Shown piece after piece: positions 43,753 through 53,093 of a stretch of DNA of 64,000 nucleotides. The stretch is from assembly GCA_017303635.1 (NCBI GenBank), contig JAFLCG010000022.1, positions 1 to 64,000 on the forward strand, in the 5' to 3' direction. The DNA comes from Anaerolineae bacterium (GTDB taxonomy: Bacteria; Chloroflexota; Anaerolineae; Aggregatilineales; Phototrophicaceae). Within the stretch, counting starts at the first letter, position 1; every line of letters starts with the position of its first letter. Position numbers and translations under genes: made by a program. The notes below the pieces were generated by a model. It searched no databases. It had not been told where the DNA came from and was given only the letters and a program-made list of their open reading frames with translations.

Positions 43753-45420
43753 TTAATTGGAAATTTTGAAAGGTAAATATGGCACCAATTTATGCTCTTC
43801 AAAACGATAGATGCGATCCATTCGCTCCAACAAAACCTGGCGGTGGGTGAGCAGGATCAGACTTCGACCACTCACAACCTCAAGGACAGTTTCCATTACA
43901 GCACGCTCAGTCTCGGTATCCAGATTCGCTGTGGCTTCATCCAGAATGATAACAGGCGCATCCTTGAGCAGAACCCGCGCCAGTGCAATTCGCTGACGCT
44001 GCCCACCGCTGAGAGCAGTACCATCTTCTCCCACCAAGGTATCGTAACCGTCCGGTAGTGAACAGATAAACTCATGGATCTGGGCACGCCGTGCTGCGTC
44101 CTCGATTGCTTCTGGGGTGCTGTCAGGGCGAGCGATACCGATGTTTTCCCGAATTGTGGTGTTGAACAGATGTGTACGCTGCGTCATGACTCCAAAAAAC
44201 TGGCGAACGTCTACTTGCTGGTAGTCACGCAGTTCGCGATCATCTAACCAGATATGTCCGTCTTCATACTCCCAAAAACGCAATAGCAGATTAACCAGTG
44301 TCGATTTGCCACTACCACTTGATCCCAGTATAGCAATGTGTTCGCCAGGTTTCACATCCAGCGAGAGGTAATTGAGTACCAACGGTATTTCTGGGCTGTA
44401 GCGAAAGGTCACAGCTTCGAACTGCACATGCCCTTGTGCCGGGGCTGGGGCTGGTACTGCCGGGTCTTTCACAGCACACGATATATCGGTCAAGTGAAAG
44501 AGTCGTTCCGCCACTTGACTATACACGCCGAGATGGACAGCTGCTTGTGCCAACGGCGTAAATGCCTCAAAGACGGCGATAGTAGCCAATGTAACCGTTG
44601 CCAGCAGTACCCCTTCAATGCGCGGGATCGCCATGCTTACAACCGCTAAACCTGCCCCACTTGTCACTGCCATCATCAAGGCAACCTGCCACGCGTCCGC
44701 ACGGGCAACCTGCTTATCAGCCGTGAGCATGGCCTGGCGGCGTTCGGTCATCATAGCCTGTAGACGAGGGATCTGATTATAGACCAGGGCTTCGGGCAAA
44801 CCCTGTAAAGTATCAACCAGGGTCGCATTGAAAGCTGAACGAGCCATGACGCGCTGCGCCCCAACCATATGACTCATCTGCCAGGCCCACAGCGGGATAA
44901 TGATCCCCGCAACTAGCAGAAATCCCAGTACGACCACCATCAGACTGAGATCCAATGCGCCCAAGAAAACACTGACTCCAATCACAATCAGGATGGCCAC
45001 TATCGGTGGCGCAATCGTCCGCACATACAGGTTCTGCAGGTTTTCAATGTCATCAATCACGCGGCTGAGCAAGTCGCCACTGCGGAATGAGAGCAAACGG
45101 GCTGGAGCCAATGGCTCCAGCGCAGCATAGAATGAAACTCGCAGTTGTACTAACAGTCTTAAAGTCACGTCATGGGAGACCAGGCGTTCGAGATAGCGGA
45201 AGACACCTCGCGCAATACCGAAGAAACGGACACCGACCACTGCTAAACTGAGCTCTGCAATCGACGGTTGCTGACCTGCACGCGAGATTAGCCAGGCCGA
45301 AGCTGCCATCAGACTCACGCTACTACTGATGGTCAGAGTGCCCAACAAGGCGGCCAGCAGCATCCCACGCCAAAACGGCAATGCTAGCCTCAGCAACTTG
45401 AGCAAGGGATTACCTTGCAT
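43753..45420 (-). CDS. cydC: Thiol reductant ABC exporter subunit CydC
   Basis: The 555-residue product has a six-segment membrane domain (about 10-300) and an ATPase domain with GSSGSGKST, LSGGQRQRIALARVLL and VIILDEATANLD. CydDC exports cysteine and glutathione and is needed to assemble cytochrome bd. ATG 45420 is preferred to 45444 because GGGAGGGC lies directly upstream. It overlaps the cydD end by 11 bases. Confidence 0.9.
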   Translation of the reverse strand: MQGNPLLKLLRLALPFWRGMLLAALLGTLTISSSVSLMAASAWLISRAGQQPSIAELSLAVVGVRFFGIARGVFRYLERLVSHDVTLRLLVQLRVSFYAALEPLAPARLLSFRSGDLLSRVIDDIENLQNLYVRTIAPPIVAILIVIGVSVFLGALDLSLMVVVLGFLLVAGIIIPLWAWQMSHMVGAQRVMARSAFNATLVDTLQGLPEALVYNQIPRLQAMMTERRQAMLTADKQVARADAWQVALMMAVTSGAGLAVVSMAIPRIEGVLLATVTLATIAVFEAFTPLAQAAVHLGVYSQVAERLFHLTDISCAVKDPAVPAPAPAQGHVQFEAVTFRYSPEIPLVLNYLSLDVKPGEHIAILGSSGSGKSTLVNLLLRFWEYEDGHIWLDDRELRDYQQVDVRQFFGVMTQRTHLFNTTIRENIGIARPDSTPEAIEDAARRAQIHEFICSLPDGYDTLVGEDGTALSGGQRQRIALARVLLKDAPVIILDEATANLDTETERAVMETVLEVVSGRSLILLTHRQVLLERMDRIYRFEEHKLVPYLPFKISN

Positions 45421-47173
45421 TAGCCCTCCCGCTTTCTTGTTCAATCAGACGTGCCCATGCACCGTTCGTTTTCCGGAGCAAGTCAGGCGTACCCTGTTCA
45501 ACCACAGTGCCCGCTTCAATAACGATTATCTGATCCATGCGAATCGCAGCGTTCAATCGATGTGTTATCAGAATCAGTGTGCGATCGGCGAACCAGTCAT
45601 GAAGTTCATCCAGAATATGTGCTTCGGTGACTGGATCAAGCTGTGAAGTCGGTTCATCAAGCAAGACAATAGGCGCATCCCGCAGAAAGGCACGGGCCAG
45701 CGCGATTCGTTGTGCCTGCCCACCACTCAAGCGCAATCCGCGCTCTCCGCATGAAGTTCCGTAGCCTTCTGGCAGTTGGGTGATAAAGTCATGCACACCG
45801 GCAGCCCGTGCGGCCTCGATTACCTCAGACTGATTGGCTCCGGGGCGACCCACCCGGATATTGCCCTCAATAGTGTCATTGAAGAGATATGGAGTTTGTG
45901 ATACCCAGGCAAGGTGACGGTACCACTCTTCACTGGGTATCTGCTGGAGAGCAACTCCTCCTATGAGGATCCGTCCAGAATCTGGTTTGAGGAAGCCCAG
46001 CAAGAGCTGGGAGAGCGTGGTCTTACCGCTGCCACTCGGTCCAACAATGGCAACCCTCTGACCAGACTCGATCCGAAAGCTGCATCGATGTACTGCTGGC
46101 TGCTGTCGACCCGCATAGGTGACAGACACGTCCTCAAAACGAATTGTATAGGATTCCGGCACAAACTGTTGATTGGTCTGATTTTGGACTGGAAGGGGAA
46201 TATCTAGAATCGCGTATAGGTGTTCGGCAGCGGCCTTGCCCTCCGTTGCATTATGGAATTTAGCCCCCAGTGTCCGCAACGGAAAGTAGAATTCTGGTGC
46301 AATCATCAACAGGAAGAGAGCCTGCTCAAAGGGGATTCCACCGTATAGCAGCCGCACACCGATTTCGACCGCAACAATAGCGACACTCAATGTGGCAAGC
46401 ATTTCCAGAGTCAAGGCAGAGAGAAAGGCAATCCGCAAGACCCGCATGGTAGATTTCCGATATTGCCCGCTGATACGACCGATAGTCTCCACTTGATGTT
46501 GGCTGCGATTAAATAACTTCAGGGTCGTCAGGCCTTGCATCACATCCAGGAAATGGGCACCCAAGTAACGCATCTCCATGAATTGATTTCTGGCAATGGC
46601 ACCCGTCGCCATGCCAATCAGAACCGCAAAGAATGGGATAAGTGGCGCAGTCAATAAAAACACCACCAGAGTCAATCCATCCAAGGGGAGCACGACCAGC
46701 GCAATGAAGACCGGTAAAAACAGCGCATTGAAGATGGCGGGCAAATAGTCACGGAAGTAGCCATCCAGTTTTTCGATGCCCTCAGTCGCAGTCAGGCTCA
46801 AGTCACCGCTACGCTCCTGCCGCGTATAAGCAGGACCAAGGGTGGTCAGATGGGTAACCAGATGGGATCGCAGCCTCTCTTTGACGACGATAGCCAATCG
46901 AGCTGACGTCCAGCTTTGTTGATACGCCAGTACCACTCGGGCCAAAATCGTGACCAAAATCGCCAGCAACAATGGAGCTAGCGCCTCAAGGGGCTGTTCC
47001 AGAATAAACGCGCGCTGGATGACCTGACTTAAGAACCAGGCCTGTGCCAGAATAGCCAGGCCCCCCAATGCGTTGCTAACCAGATTGGCAATCAGGTAGC
47101 CGGGAGCACTCCGAGCTTCGCGCAACAACCGTGCGTCAAGATTATGTTTACCGCTCGAAACTGAAGGTGCCAC
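45410..47173 (-). CDS. cydD: Thiol reductant ABC exporter subunit CydD
   Basis: The 587-residue product has six membrane segments (about 25-310) and an ATPase domain with GPSGSGKTT, LSGGQAQRIALARAFL and IVLLDEPTSQLD. It starts at GTG 47173, 86 bases after cydB. Partner of CydC in a heterodimeric exporter; gene order cydA-cydB-cydD-cydC is the classical one. Confidence 0.9.
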   Translation of the reverse strand: MAPSVSSGKHNLDARLLREARSAPGYLIANLVSNALGGLAILAQAWFLSQVIQRAFILEQPLEALAPLLLAILVTILARVVLAYQQSWTSARLAIVVKERLRSHLVTHLTTLGPAYTRQERSGDLSLTATEGIEKLDGYFRDYLPAIFNALFLPVFIALVVLPLDGLTLVVFLLTAPLIPFFAVLIGMATGAIARNQFMEMRYLGAHFLDVMQGLTTLKLFNRSQHQVETIGRISGQYRKSTMRVLRIAFLSALTLEMLATLSVAIVAVEIGVRLLYGGIPFEQALFLLMIAPEFYFPLRTLGAKFHNATEGKAAAEHLYAILDIPLPVQNQTNQQFVPESYTIRFEDVSVTYAGRQQPAVHRCSFRIESGQRVAIVGPSGSGKTTLSQLLLGFLKPDSGRILIGGVALQQIPSEEWYRHLAWVSQTPYLFNDTIEGNIRVGRPGANQSEVIEAARAAGVHDFITQLPEGYGTSCGERGLRLSGGQAQRIALARAFLRDAPIVLLDEPTSQLDPVTEAHILDELHDWFADRTLILITHRLNAAIRMDQIIVIEAGTVVEQGTPDLLRKTNGAWARLIEQESGRANAR

Positions 47174-47259
47174 AACATACTCAATCCGGTAAATGGTCGA
47201 TAGAAAAAGCGATGCCGGAGATATTCCCCGGCATCGACAGTTTATAGCGAATACAGTGG

Positions 47260-48267
47260 TTAGTATTCGAGGTGGCTTTCTGAAGTGAGACGCTTGCGGA
47301 AAACCCAGTAGCTCCAGCCCTGATAAGCCAGCACAATCGGGACCAGCGTAAGTGCGATAGCCGTCATCACCTGGAGCGTGTAAGCACTAGAGGAAGCGTT
47401 GTAGATCGTCAGATCAAAACCGAGGCTGGAGGGCATCACCCGCGGGAAAAGTGTGCCGAAAATCAATGCGACTACGCCCAGAATTGTCAGCCCAGTTCCT
47501 AGGAAGGCCCGTCCGTAGCGTTGCTGAAAAATGGAGTAACCTGTTGCCAGTAACGCGCCGACTGCAACTACCAATCCCGCTATATTGACCACATTCAACC
47601 GGGAGAGGATGTCAGTTTCAAACGCACTAAAGGCCACAAACACCACCGCCAGCACTGTCACCGGTAGCCAGAAGCGCCGGGCGGTACGCCTTACGCGTTC
47701 CTGAACGACGCCATCCGTCTTGAGCTCGAGAAACAGTGCCCCGTGCAGGATGAACAGAGTCAACGTTACCAAGCCACCAACCAACGCATACGGATTGAGG
47801 AGATCGAAGAAAGAACCCACATACGTCATACTGGCATCAATTGCTACACCGCGCAGAATGTTGCCAAAGGCTACACCCCACAGTAAAGCCGGAAGCAGAC
47901 TACCTACGAAAATGGCTCCATCCCACAAGGCACGCCAGCTAGGTCGTGGGTCCTTGCTACGAAATTCAAACGCGACTCCCCGAATAATCAAGGCTATCAG
48001 GATCAGGAACAGCGCCAGGTAGAAACCACTAAATAGGGTGGCATACCAGTTCGGGAAGGCGGCAAACATCGCTCCACCAGCGGTAAGTAACCAGACTTCA
48101 TTGCCATCCCAGACTGGCCCAATGCTATTGATAATGGTGCGACGTTCCTTGTCCGATTTCCCAACAAAGGGGAGTAGAATACCCACCCCATAGTCGAAAC
48201 CTTCAAGAAACAGGAACCCGCAGAACAGGACTCCAATCAGGATGAACCACAGAGTTTGCAGATCCAT
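47260..48267 (-). CDS. cydB: Cytochrome bd oxidase subunit II
   Basis: The 335-residue product starts MDLQTLWFILIGVLFCGFLF then LEGFDYGVGIL, the standard CydB N terminus, and has about eight or nine membrane segments. With CydA it forms the quinol oxidase that reduces O2 with high affinity without pumping protons. Eleven bases separate it from cydA. Confidence 0.92.
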   Translation of the reverse strand: MDLQTLWFILIGVLFCGFLFLEGFDYGVGILLPFVGKSDKERRTIINSIGPVWDGNEVWLLTAGGAMFAAFPNWYATLFSGFYLALFLILIALIIRGVAFEFRSKDPRPSWRALWDGAIFVGSLLPALLWGVAFGNILRGVAIDASMTYVGSFFDLLNPYALVGGLVTLTLFILHGALFLELKTDGVVQERVRRTARRFWLPVTVLAVVFVAFSAFETDILSRLNVVNIAGLVVAVGALLATGYSIFQQRYGRAFLGTGLTILGVVALIFGTLFPRVMPSSLGFDLTIYNASSSAYTLQVMTAIALTLVPIVLAYQGWSYWVFRKRLTSESHLEY

Positions 48268-48278
48268 GATGTGACCTC

Positions 48279-49703
48279 TCAGTAAGCGCCTTCATAGCGC
48301 GTTGTCGTATTGGCTTGAGTGTTATCGCCTGCCCACGGTATCAGTTGATTGCTGTCATTCATGTCATGGCGGGCAAACTTTTGCAGCAGGTAAATGTCGG
48401 CTATCATCAACAATGCGTAGATAAGCGTGAAGCCAATCAGTGTAATCCAAAGCATTTCGACCGTGACATTTGGGGAAACGGCTTGGTCGATGGTCATCAA
48501 TCCCTGCACAATCCACGGCTGGCGCCCAACTTCGGTTAACATCCACCCGGTTGAGTTCGCCAGATAAGGCAGGATGATGGCCGGAATAGCTAACCTCAAC
48601 AACCAGCGACCTTGGCTATCCCCAAAGCCCGTACGGAAGGCATACAGCAGTCCAGCCAACCCCATGATAAACATCAGGGCACCAGCGCCGACCATTGCTC
48701 GGAAGCTCCAGTAGGTGAGCCAGATAGCTGGTGGCACATAGTCACCAGGACCATACTGCTGCTCATACTGAGCCTGAAGCGAATTGATACCCTGGACCTT
48801 ACCATCTGGGGTATTGTAAGAAAGGAAACTTAACAGCGATGGAATTCGCAGATTAAAGACAGATTCTCGTTCAGCTTCATTACCGATCTGGAACATGGAC
48901 AAACCCGCCGGGTCTTCGGTTTCCCACAGACCCTCAGCTGCCGCCAGTTTCATTGGCTGGGTATCTGCCATGCGCTGTCCCTGGGCATGACCAAAGCCCA
49001 TCGTTGCTAATACAGCAACCGTACCAATGATCAACGCCAGTTGGGCAGAGGCAAGGTAACCCGCCCGGTTACCTTGTTTGTTCCGCAGCAAGTGGAACGC
49101 GCTGATGCCCAAGACAAAAAAGGCTCCAGTAGTTAAACCACCTAGCGCCACATGAGGGAATTGAAGCCATACATTGGGATTGGTAATGAGCGCGAAGAAA
49201 TCGGTCATTTCGGCGCGGCCACTTTCCGCAATTTGATACCCAACTGGGTTTTGCATAAACGAATTGGCGACAAGAATCCAGAAGGCGGAAACATTGGCAG
49301 CCAGTGCCACCAACCAGATTGCCGCCAGATGTATGCGTTTTCCAAGCTTGTCCCAGCCGAAGATCCATATACCAAGGAAAGTTGATTCAATGAAGAAGGC
49401 GACAAGCGCCTCAACAGCAAGTGGAGCACCAAAGATATCGCCAACAAACCGTGAGTACTCTGACCAGTTCATGCCGAACTGGAATTCCTGTACGATCCCG
49501 GTGACAACACCCATAGCAAAATTAATCAGCAGCAGCTTGCCCCAAAACTTGGCCATCTGCTTGTACTGCTCATCCTTCTTGACTACATAGAGGGTCTGCA
49601 TTAGGGCGACAATAATAGAAAGTCCCAGACTCAGTGGGACAAAAAAGAAATGATAGACCGTGGTGATTCCGAACTGCAATCGGGCTAACGTTAGCGCATC
49701 CAT
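48279..49703 (-). CDS. cydA: Cytochrome bd oxidase subunit I
   Basis: The 474-residue product starts MDALTLARLQFGITTVYHFF, with His18 as the expected heme b595 ligand, and holds NSFMQNPVGYQ and GWMLTEVGRQPW of the heme/quinol region. The quinol loop is of the short type, consistent with a length below that of E. coli CydA. ATG 49703 is chosen over two upstream in-frame codons because ACGAGG precedes it. First gene of the cyd operon. Confidence 0.93.
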   Translation of the reverse strand: MDALTLARLQFGITTVYHFFFVPLSLGLSIIVALMQTLYVVKKDEQYKQMAKFWGKLLLINFAMGVVTGIVQEFQFGMNWSEYSRFVGDIFGAPLAVEALVAFFIESTFLGIWIFGWDKLGKRIHLAAIWLVALAANVSAFWILVANSFMQNPVGYQIAESGRAEMTDFFALITNPNVWLQFPHVALGGLTTGAFFVLGISAFHLLRNKQGNRAGYLASAQLALIIGTVAVLATMGFGHAQGQRMADTQPMKLAAAEGLWETEDPAGLSMFQIGNEAERESVFNLRIPSLLSFLSYNTPDGKVQGINSLQAQYEQQYGPGDYVPPAIWLTYWSFRAMVGAGALMFIMGLAGLLYAFRTGFGDSQGRWLLRLAIPAIILPYLANSTGWMLTEVGRQPWIVQGLMTIDQAVSPNVTVEMLWITLIGFTLIYALLMIADIYLLQKFARHDMNDSNQLIPWAGDNTQANTTTRYEGAY

Positions 49704-49770
49704 GTGCATCCTCGTGATCAATTGATCGAAGCATCTACACTCATCATAGGCGCTTCATGATGCATACCAG

Positions 49771-49786
49771 GGTGAAAAATGTCACC
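49771..49786. promoter_or_regulatory. CRP/FNR-like palindrome upstream of cydA
   Basis: GGTGA-N6-TCACC at 49771-49786 has the 5-6-5 spacing of CRP/FNR-superfamily operators (TGTGA-N6-TCACA type), 68 bases upstream of the cydA start. A redox or oxygen regulator of this family would fit a bd oxidase operon. Confidence 0.45.
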
Positions 49787-50021
49787 TAACCAGTGGTGAT
49801 ATGTCATTTATTACAATTCTTAGTACATTTTACTTAGTTGATTTGACTTAGTATATTTTGCGTACTATTGATTATGCGCCTCTAGAAACGCCCTTTGCTA
49901 GAATGTCTTACTGCTGTCAGGGTATTAGCTGCAGCTTATAGGAGGAATTGTACGATTCTGTGGAATCAAAGTGCACTATCTCTGGACTGTACCCAGTTTG
50001 ATGGATTAGGTGTGAGAACAT

Positions 50022-50135
50022 TCAGGATTGATGATGGGCTTCAAAGGTAGTGGGATTGGTGTAGTCAATGGAAGTGTGAATGCGCTGACGATTATAGAAT
50101 AGCTCAATACCCATCCCGCCCGCACCCAGCTGCTC
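50022..50135 (-). pseudogene. IS3-family transposase C-terminal remnant
   Basis: The minus strand reads MGIELFYNRQRIHTSIDYTN then PTTFEAHH and a stop, the typical end of IS3-type transposases (xxFYNRQRxHxxLxYxxPxxFE). Everything upstream of it is lost. The rest of 49787-50216 shows no gene. Confidence 0.7.
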
Positions 50136-50216
50136 ACCCAGTCGGTAACGATACCAATCGTCCCTACAGCGTTCATACATTTACTCCTGAGTGCCTTAGT
50201 GATCTGACCTCAATGA

Positions 50217-50534
50217 CTAGACCAGTGGGAGTGAGAGTCGGACTTGTTCATTTGTTGTGCTGCCGCTGTGAGTTTTGAGCCGCCGACGTAGGATACGACT
50301 CAAACGCATGGTTATCCTTGGAGTTTGACATGAGACCTGACCTCTCGGGAATGTAGTGGCATGCTGCCGCGTTTCAAGAACGAACAACCCCTCCAACTCT
50401 ATCCGCCCGCTGCCTTCGACCAATTCCTCCGACCACACTTCAATGAGCGTCTCGAGCATAATCTGGACATCTCGGTTCTTCAGGCGTGTGCGCCGTCCGA
50501 TCTCGCGGATCATCATCTTTTTGGTCAGGGTCAT
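50217..50534 (-). CDS. HU-like DNA-binding protein (module copy B)
   Basis: The 105-residue product shares the first about 90 residues with copies A and C (MTLTKKMMIREIGRRTRLKN) but ends differently (HSGSTTNEQVRLSLPLV). HU/IHF-type helices, GRIELEGLFVLETRQ strand and basic tail are present. ATGA overlap with the TraG-like stop. Confidence 0.7.
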   Translation of the reverse strand: MTLTKKMMIREIGRRTRLKNRDVQIMLETLIEVWSEELVEGSGRIELEGLFVLETRQHATTFPRGQVSCQTPRITMRLSRILRRRLKTHSGSTTNEQVRLSLPLV

Positions 50535-51160
50535 GCGCTCAACTCCAATCGTGCTGGGGGCTGCTGTCGCTTCTGCTGAAGGCGGGCCTTCATTGCGTTC
50601 AGACTATCGCTCTTGACCTTGCCACCGGCCTTGTCCGTCGCCAACACCGCCATCTTGTCCATGACCGCTGCCGCTGCTCGATCCAACAGCGGCGAGGGCT
50701 CACCAGATATGCTCGCAGCTTCAACGGGCGACTGGAGCTTGAGTTCCAGACCTCGTTCCAGTAGCAGCGGCGCTGCACCTTTCGAATGCGCCAACCGCGC
50801 TTTCCAGTCCTCCCGTTCGTAGAAACGTGTCAGCCGCGCATTCAGCACCACCTGGGTGGCAAAGCCTGCCTCCACATACCGGGCGAAGATGGTGCAATTC
50901 CCCACCTGCGGCGTGATGACTTCATCCACCGTCAGCAGCGGACGTTGGCGCAGATGGCTATTCGGATCGTCCTGATTGGCGTCGGTCGTCGCCGTGCCGC
51001 TCGCCTTGCTGTAGAACTCGGCGGTATCCGCATCGCAGCCGCCGTAGATCACCTGGGTCGCCAGACCGGTGAAAAGCGCCTGTGTCCCTTCAACCCCGTA
51101 CAGCAAATGGAACTGACCTTTCGTTTGTGCGCCGATCAGAATATTCTCGACCATCTTGTC
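50233..51160 (-). repeat. TraG-C/HU module, copy B
   Basis: Same module as 35072-36030. Similarity begins near the GACTTGTTCATTTGT at 50233 and ends at the DKMV codons near 51160, flanked by unrelated DNA on both sides (IS3 remnant on the left, the terminator of the PKD gene on the right). Confidence 0.85.
50531..51154 (-). CDS. TraG/VirD4-like coupling protein, C-terminal part only (copy B)
   Basis: The 207-residue frame from ATG 51154 has the same GAQTKGQFHLLYG ... TQVIYGGCDADTAEFYSK and RPLLTVDEVITP as copy A. The N-terminal Walker A region is again missing, cut at the same codons. The frame is intact, which is surprising for a dead fragment and suggests recent duplication or retained function. 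Confidence 0.7.
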   Translation of the reverse strand: MVENILIGAQTKGQFHLLYGVEGTQALFTGLATQVIYGGCDADTAEFYSKASGTATTDANQDDPNSHLRQRPLLTVDEVITPQVGNCTIFARYVEAGFATQVVLNARLTRFYEREDWKARLAHSKGAAPLLLERGLELKLQSPVEAASISGEPSPLLDRAAAAVMDKMAVLATDKAGGKVKSDSLNAMKARLQQKRQQPPARLELSA

Positions 51161-51199
51161 GTGTCGAATACCCGAAAGCTAATCACCTGAGGTGTGCAC

Positions 51200-51241
51200 A
51201 TAAATAAAGACTGCCTCAAGCCGAAATCGACATGAGGCAGT
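51200..51241 (-). terminator. Terminator of the PKD-domain gene
   Basis: On the minus strand ACTGCCTCA and TGAGGCAGT form a 9-bp stem (arms 51233-51241 and 51210-51218) followed by CTTTATTTAT. It lies 26 bases after the stop at 51267. Confidence 0.7.
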
Positions 51242-51266
51242 GTAATCGATAGATCGTGCTGGCTGA

Positions 51267-51938
51267 CTATTGAACGGTGATCGTGAGGGTGGTACTTGCC
51301 GTACCGCCCTCCCCGGTCACTATCAACGTCACCAGGTACGCTCCCGGTGTAGTGTAGGTGTAAACCGGGTTCGCTTCCAGACTGACGCCCACCCCGTCCC
51401 CGAAGTCCCCGGCATAGTCACTGGCATCCGTGACCACGCTTCGGAACTGCACCGCTGACGATGCAGTTCCGACCAACCCATCCGCGCTGATCGTCACCGT
51501 CGGCACCAATGCCAGAGTCGGCTCCGGCGTCGGGGTTGACGTGGGTGGCACCTCAGTCGGAACTGGTGTGGTGGTCGGTTCAATCGTGGGCTCGAGCGTC
51601 GGCTCAACCGTTGGCTCAAGGCTGCGTTCAGCCGTCGGTGTTGCTTCCACGGGCGCTTCGACGGTCGGCTCAGTCGTCGGTGCAACGGGTGTTGTATCGG
51701 GTAAGTACCAGGCGATCATCAGTTGGGGCGCCAGGGCGGGATCGGCTTCGAACGCAGTGAAGAACTTCCGCTCCCAGTCGCTCCCGCGGCCTTCGATGAC
51801 GAGCGTGAGGCTGTTGCCCGCTGCCCAATATGATTGATTGAGGATCTCCTGCACGATTCCCGCCAGCCCGGTGTACGAAGCCCAGCCACTGGGTCGCTTC
51901 CAAACCATGTTGCTGTCATTGAAGGGTAACCAGCTCAC
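51267..51938 (-). pseudogene. Surface protein with PKD domain, lacking its N-terminal part
   Basis: The 223-codon frame opens inside a beta-rich domain (LAGIVQEILNQSYWAAGNSL then TLVIEGRGSDWERKFFTAFE) of the type found in lectin-like or DNRLRE modules. It passes through a Pro/Thr/Glu linker (EPTVEPTLEPTIEPTTTPVP) and ends in a PKD domain (FGDGVGVSLEANPVYTYTTP then GAYLVTLIVTG). There is no signal peptide or clear start, and upstream DNA (51939-52006) is unrelated, so it is probably the tail of a larger secreted protein. Confidence 0.65.
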
Positions 51939-52006
51939 TGCCGAAGACCCAAATCATGGCCCACACTAGCGGCGGGAGTGGCCTTACTCAACTTGGGAAT
52001 GAGCAC

Positions 52007-53071
52007 CTAAGATATGTTCACCATGATCTTGCAGTAATCGAAACCGCCTTGGTGGATGCGTTCAAACATCGCTGGAAGTTCGGGAAGTATGATGCGGTGC
52101 GAGATGATAGCATCTAGCGCGAGTTTACCGGCCTGCATCAGAGCCAATGTTCCCGACCACTCACGTCCTGGAAAGGGTGCAGAATATGACATCCATGAAC
52201 CGTGCATGTTCAATTGGCGGCGCATCATCTGCTCGATGATGTCTAACGAAATTTGTTTGCTGACCGGCTGATTGCCCACCAGCACAACATCGCCCCCGGG
52301 GCGGGTGCTCAGGACTGCCTGCATTAGTGTGTCCGGTACTCCTGCCACTTCCAATGCCAGATCGGCACCCAAATGTGACTCGTTCATAATAACTTGGATC
52401 ACATCGGTCACGTGTGGGTTCAGCGTGATTCGCGCGCCAAACTGAGCAGCAGACTTCAGATGTGCATCGGAAAGATCTACGGCGATGATTTTGGCTGCGC
52501 CCAGCGCATTAGCCACTTGAATCGTAAGTAGTCCAATCGATCCCGCCCCGAAGACCACTATGGTTTTTCCCGCCACGCCACCACCGCGGTTGAGGGCGTG
52601 ATAGGCGACAGTGCAGGGTTCAAGCAGCGCGCCGATCTCTATTGGAACATTATCAGGAAGTTCGATGATGCTAGTGACGGGAGCTGCGACATATTCGGCA
52701 AAACCACCGTTGATTCGTGAGCCGATGAACGAATAACCGGGCGATGAGGAATAGAACCCCATCGCGCTGATAGGTGATTCCAGATTGGGGATGAGTGGAA
52801 TAAGCGCGAAGCGTCGACCGATGAGTGCAGTGTCTACACCTTCGCCAACGGCAGCCACCGTACCAGCGCATTCATGACCGAGTACGATAGGGAGTACCTT
52901 CGCATGCCCATGCCAGACCCGCAGCACATCGGATCCACAGATCGAGACTGCGCCGACCTTCAGCAATACCCAATTAGGCTCCAATGTAGGTATAGGGATG
53001 GTCTGATAAGTAATTTGCTCTGGCGCATTCAGGACAACCGCACTCATGGTGGCAGGTAGTGAAGGCATCAT
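52007..53071 (-). CDS. Zinc-dependent alcohol/polyol dehydrogenase (MDR family)
   Basis: The 354-residue product shows catalytic-zinc ligands in SICGSDVL and GHECAGTV and the Rossmann motif GAGSIGLLTIQVA. The segment expected to hold the four structural-zinc cysteines lacks them. It resembles sorbitol or galactitol-1-phosphate dehydrogenases. GGAGGAG precedes the ATG at 53071, 22 bases after the kinase stop. Likely oxidises a polyol or polyol phosphate to the ketose with NAD(P). Confidence 0.85.
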   Translation of the reverse strand: MMPSLPATMSAVVLNAPEQITYQTIPIPTLEPNWVLLKVGAVSICGSDVLRVWHGHAKVLPIVLGHECAGTVAAVGEGVDTALIGRRFALIPLIPNLESPISAMGFYSSSPGYSFIGSRINGGFAEYVAAPVTSIIELPDNVPIEIGALLEPCTVAYHALNRGGGVAGKTIVVFGAGSIGLLTIQVANALGAAKIIAVDLSDAHLKSAAQFGARITLNPHVTDVIQVIMNESHLGADLALEVAGVPDTLMQAVLSTRPGGDVVLVGNQPVSKQISLDIIEQMMRRQLNMHGSWMSYSAPFPGREWSGTLALMQAGKLALDAIISHRIILPELPAMFERIHQGGFDYCKIMVNIS

Positions 53072-53093
53072 CGTTCTCCTCCAGAGGAAATTA

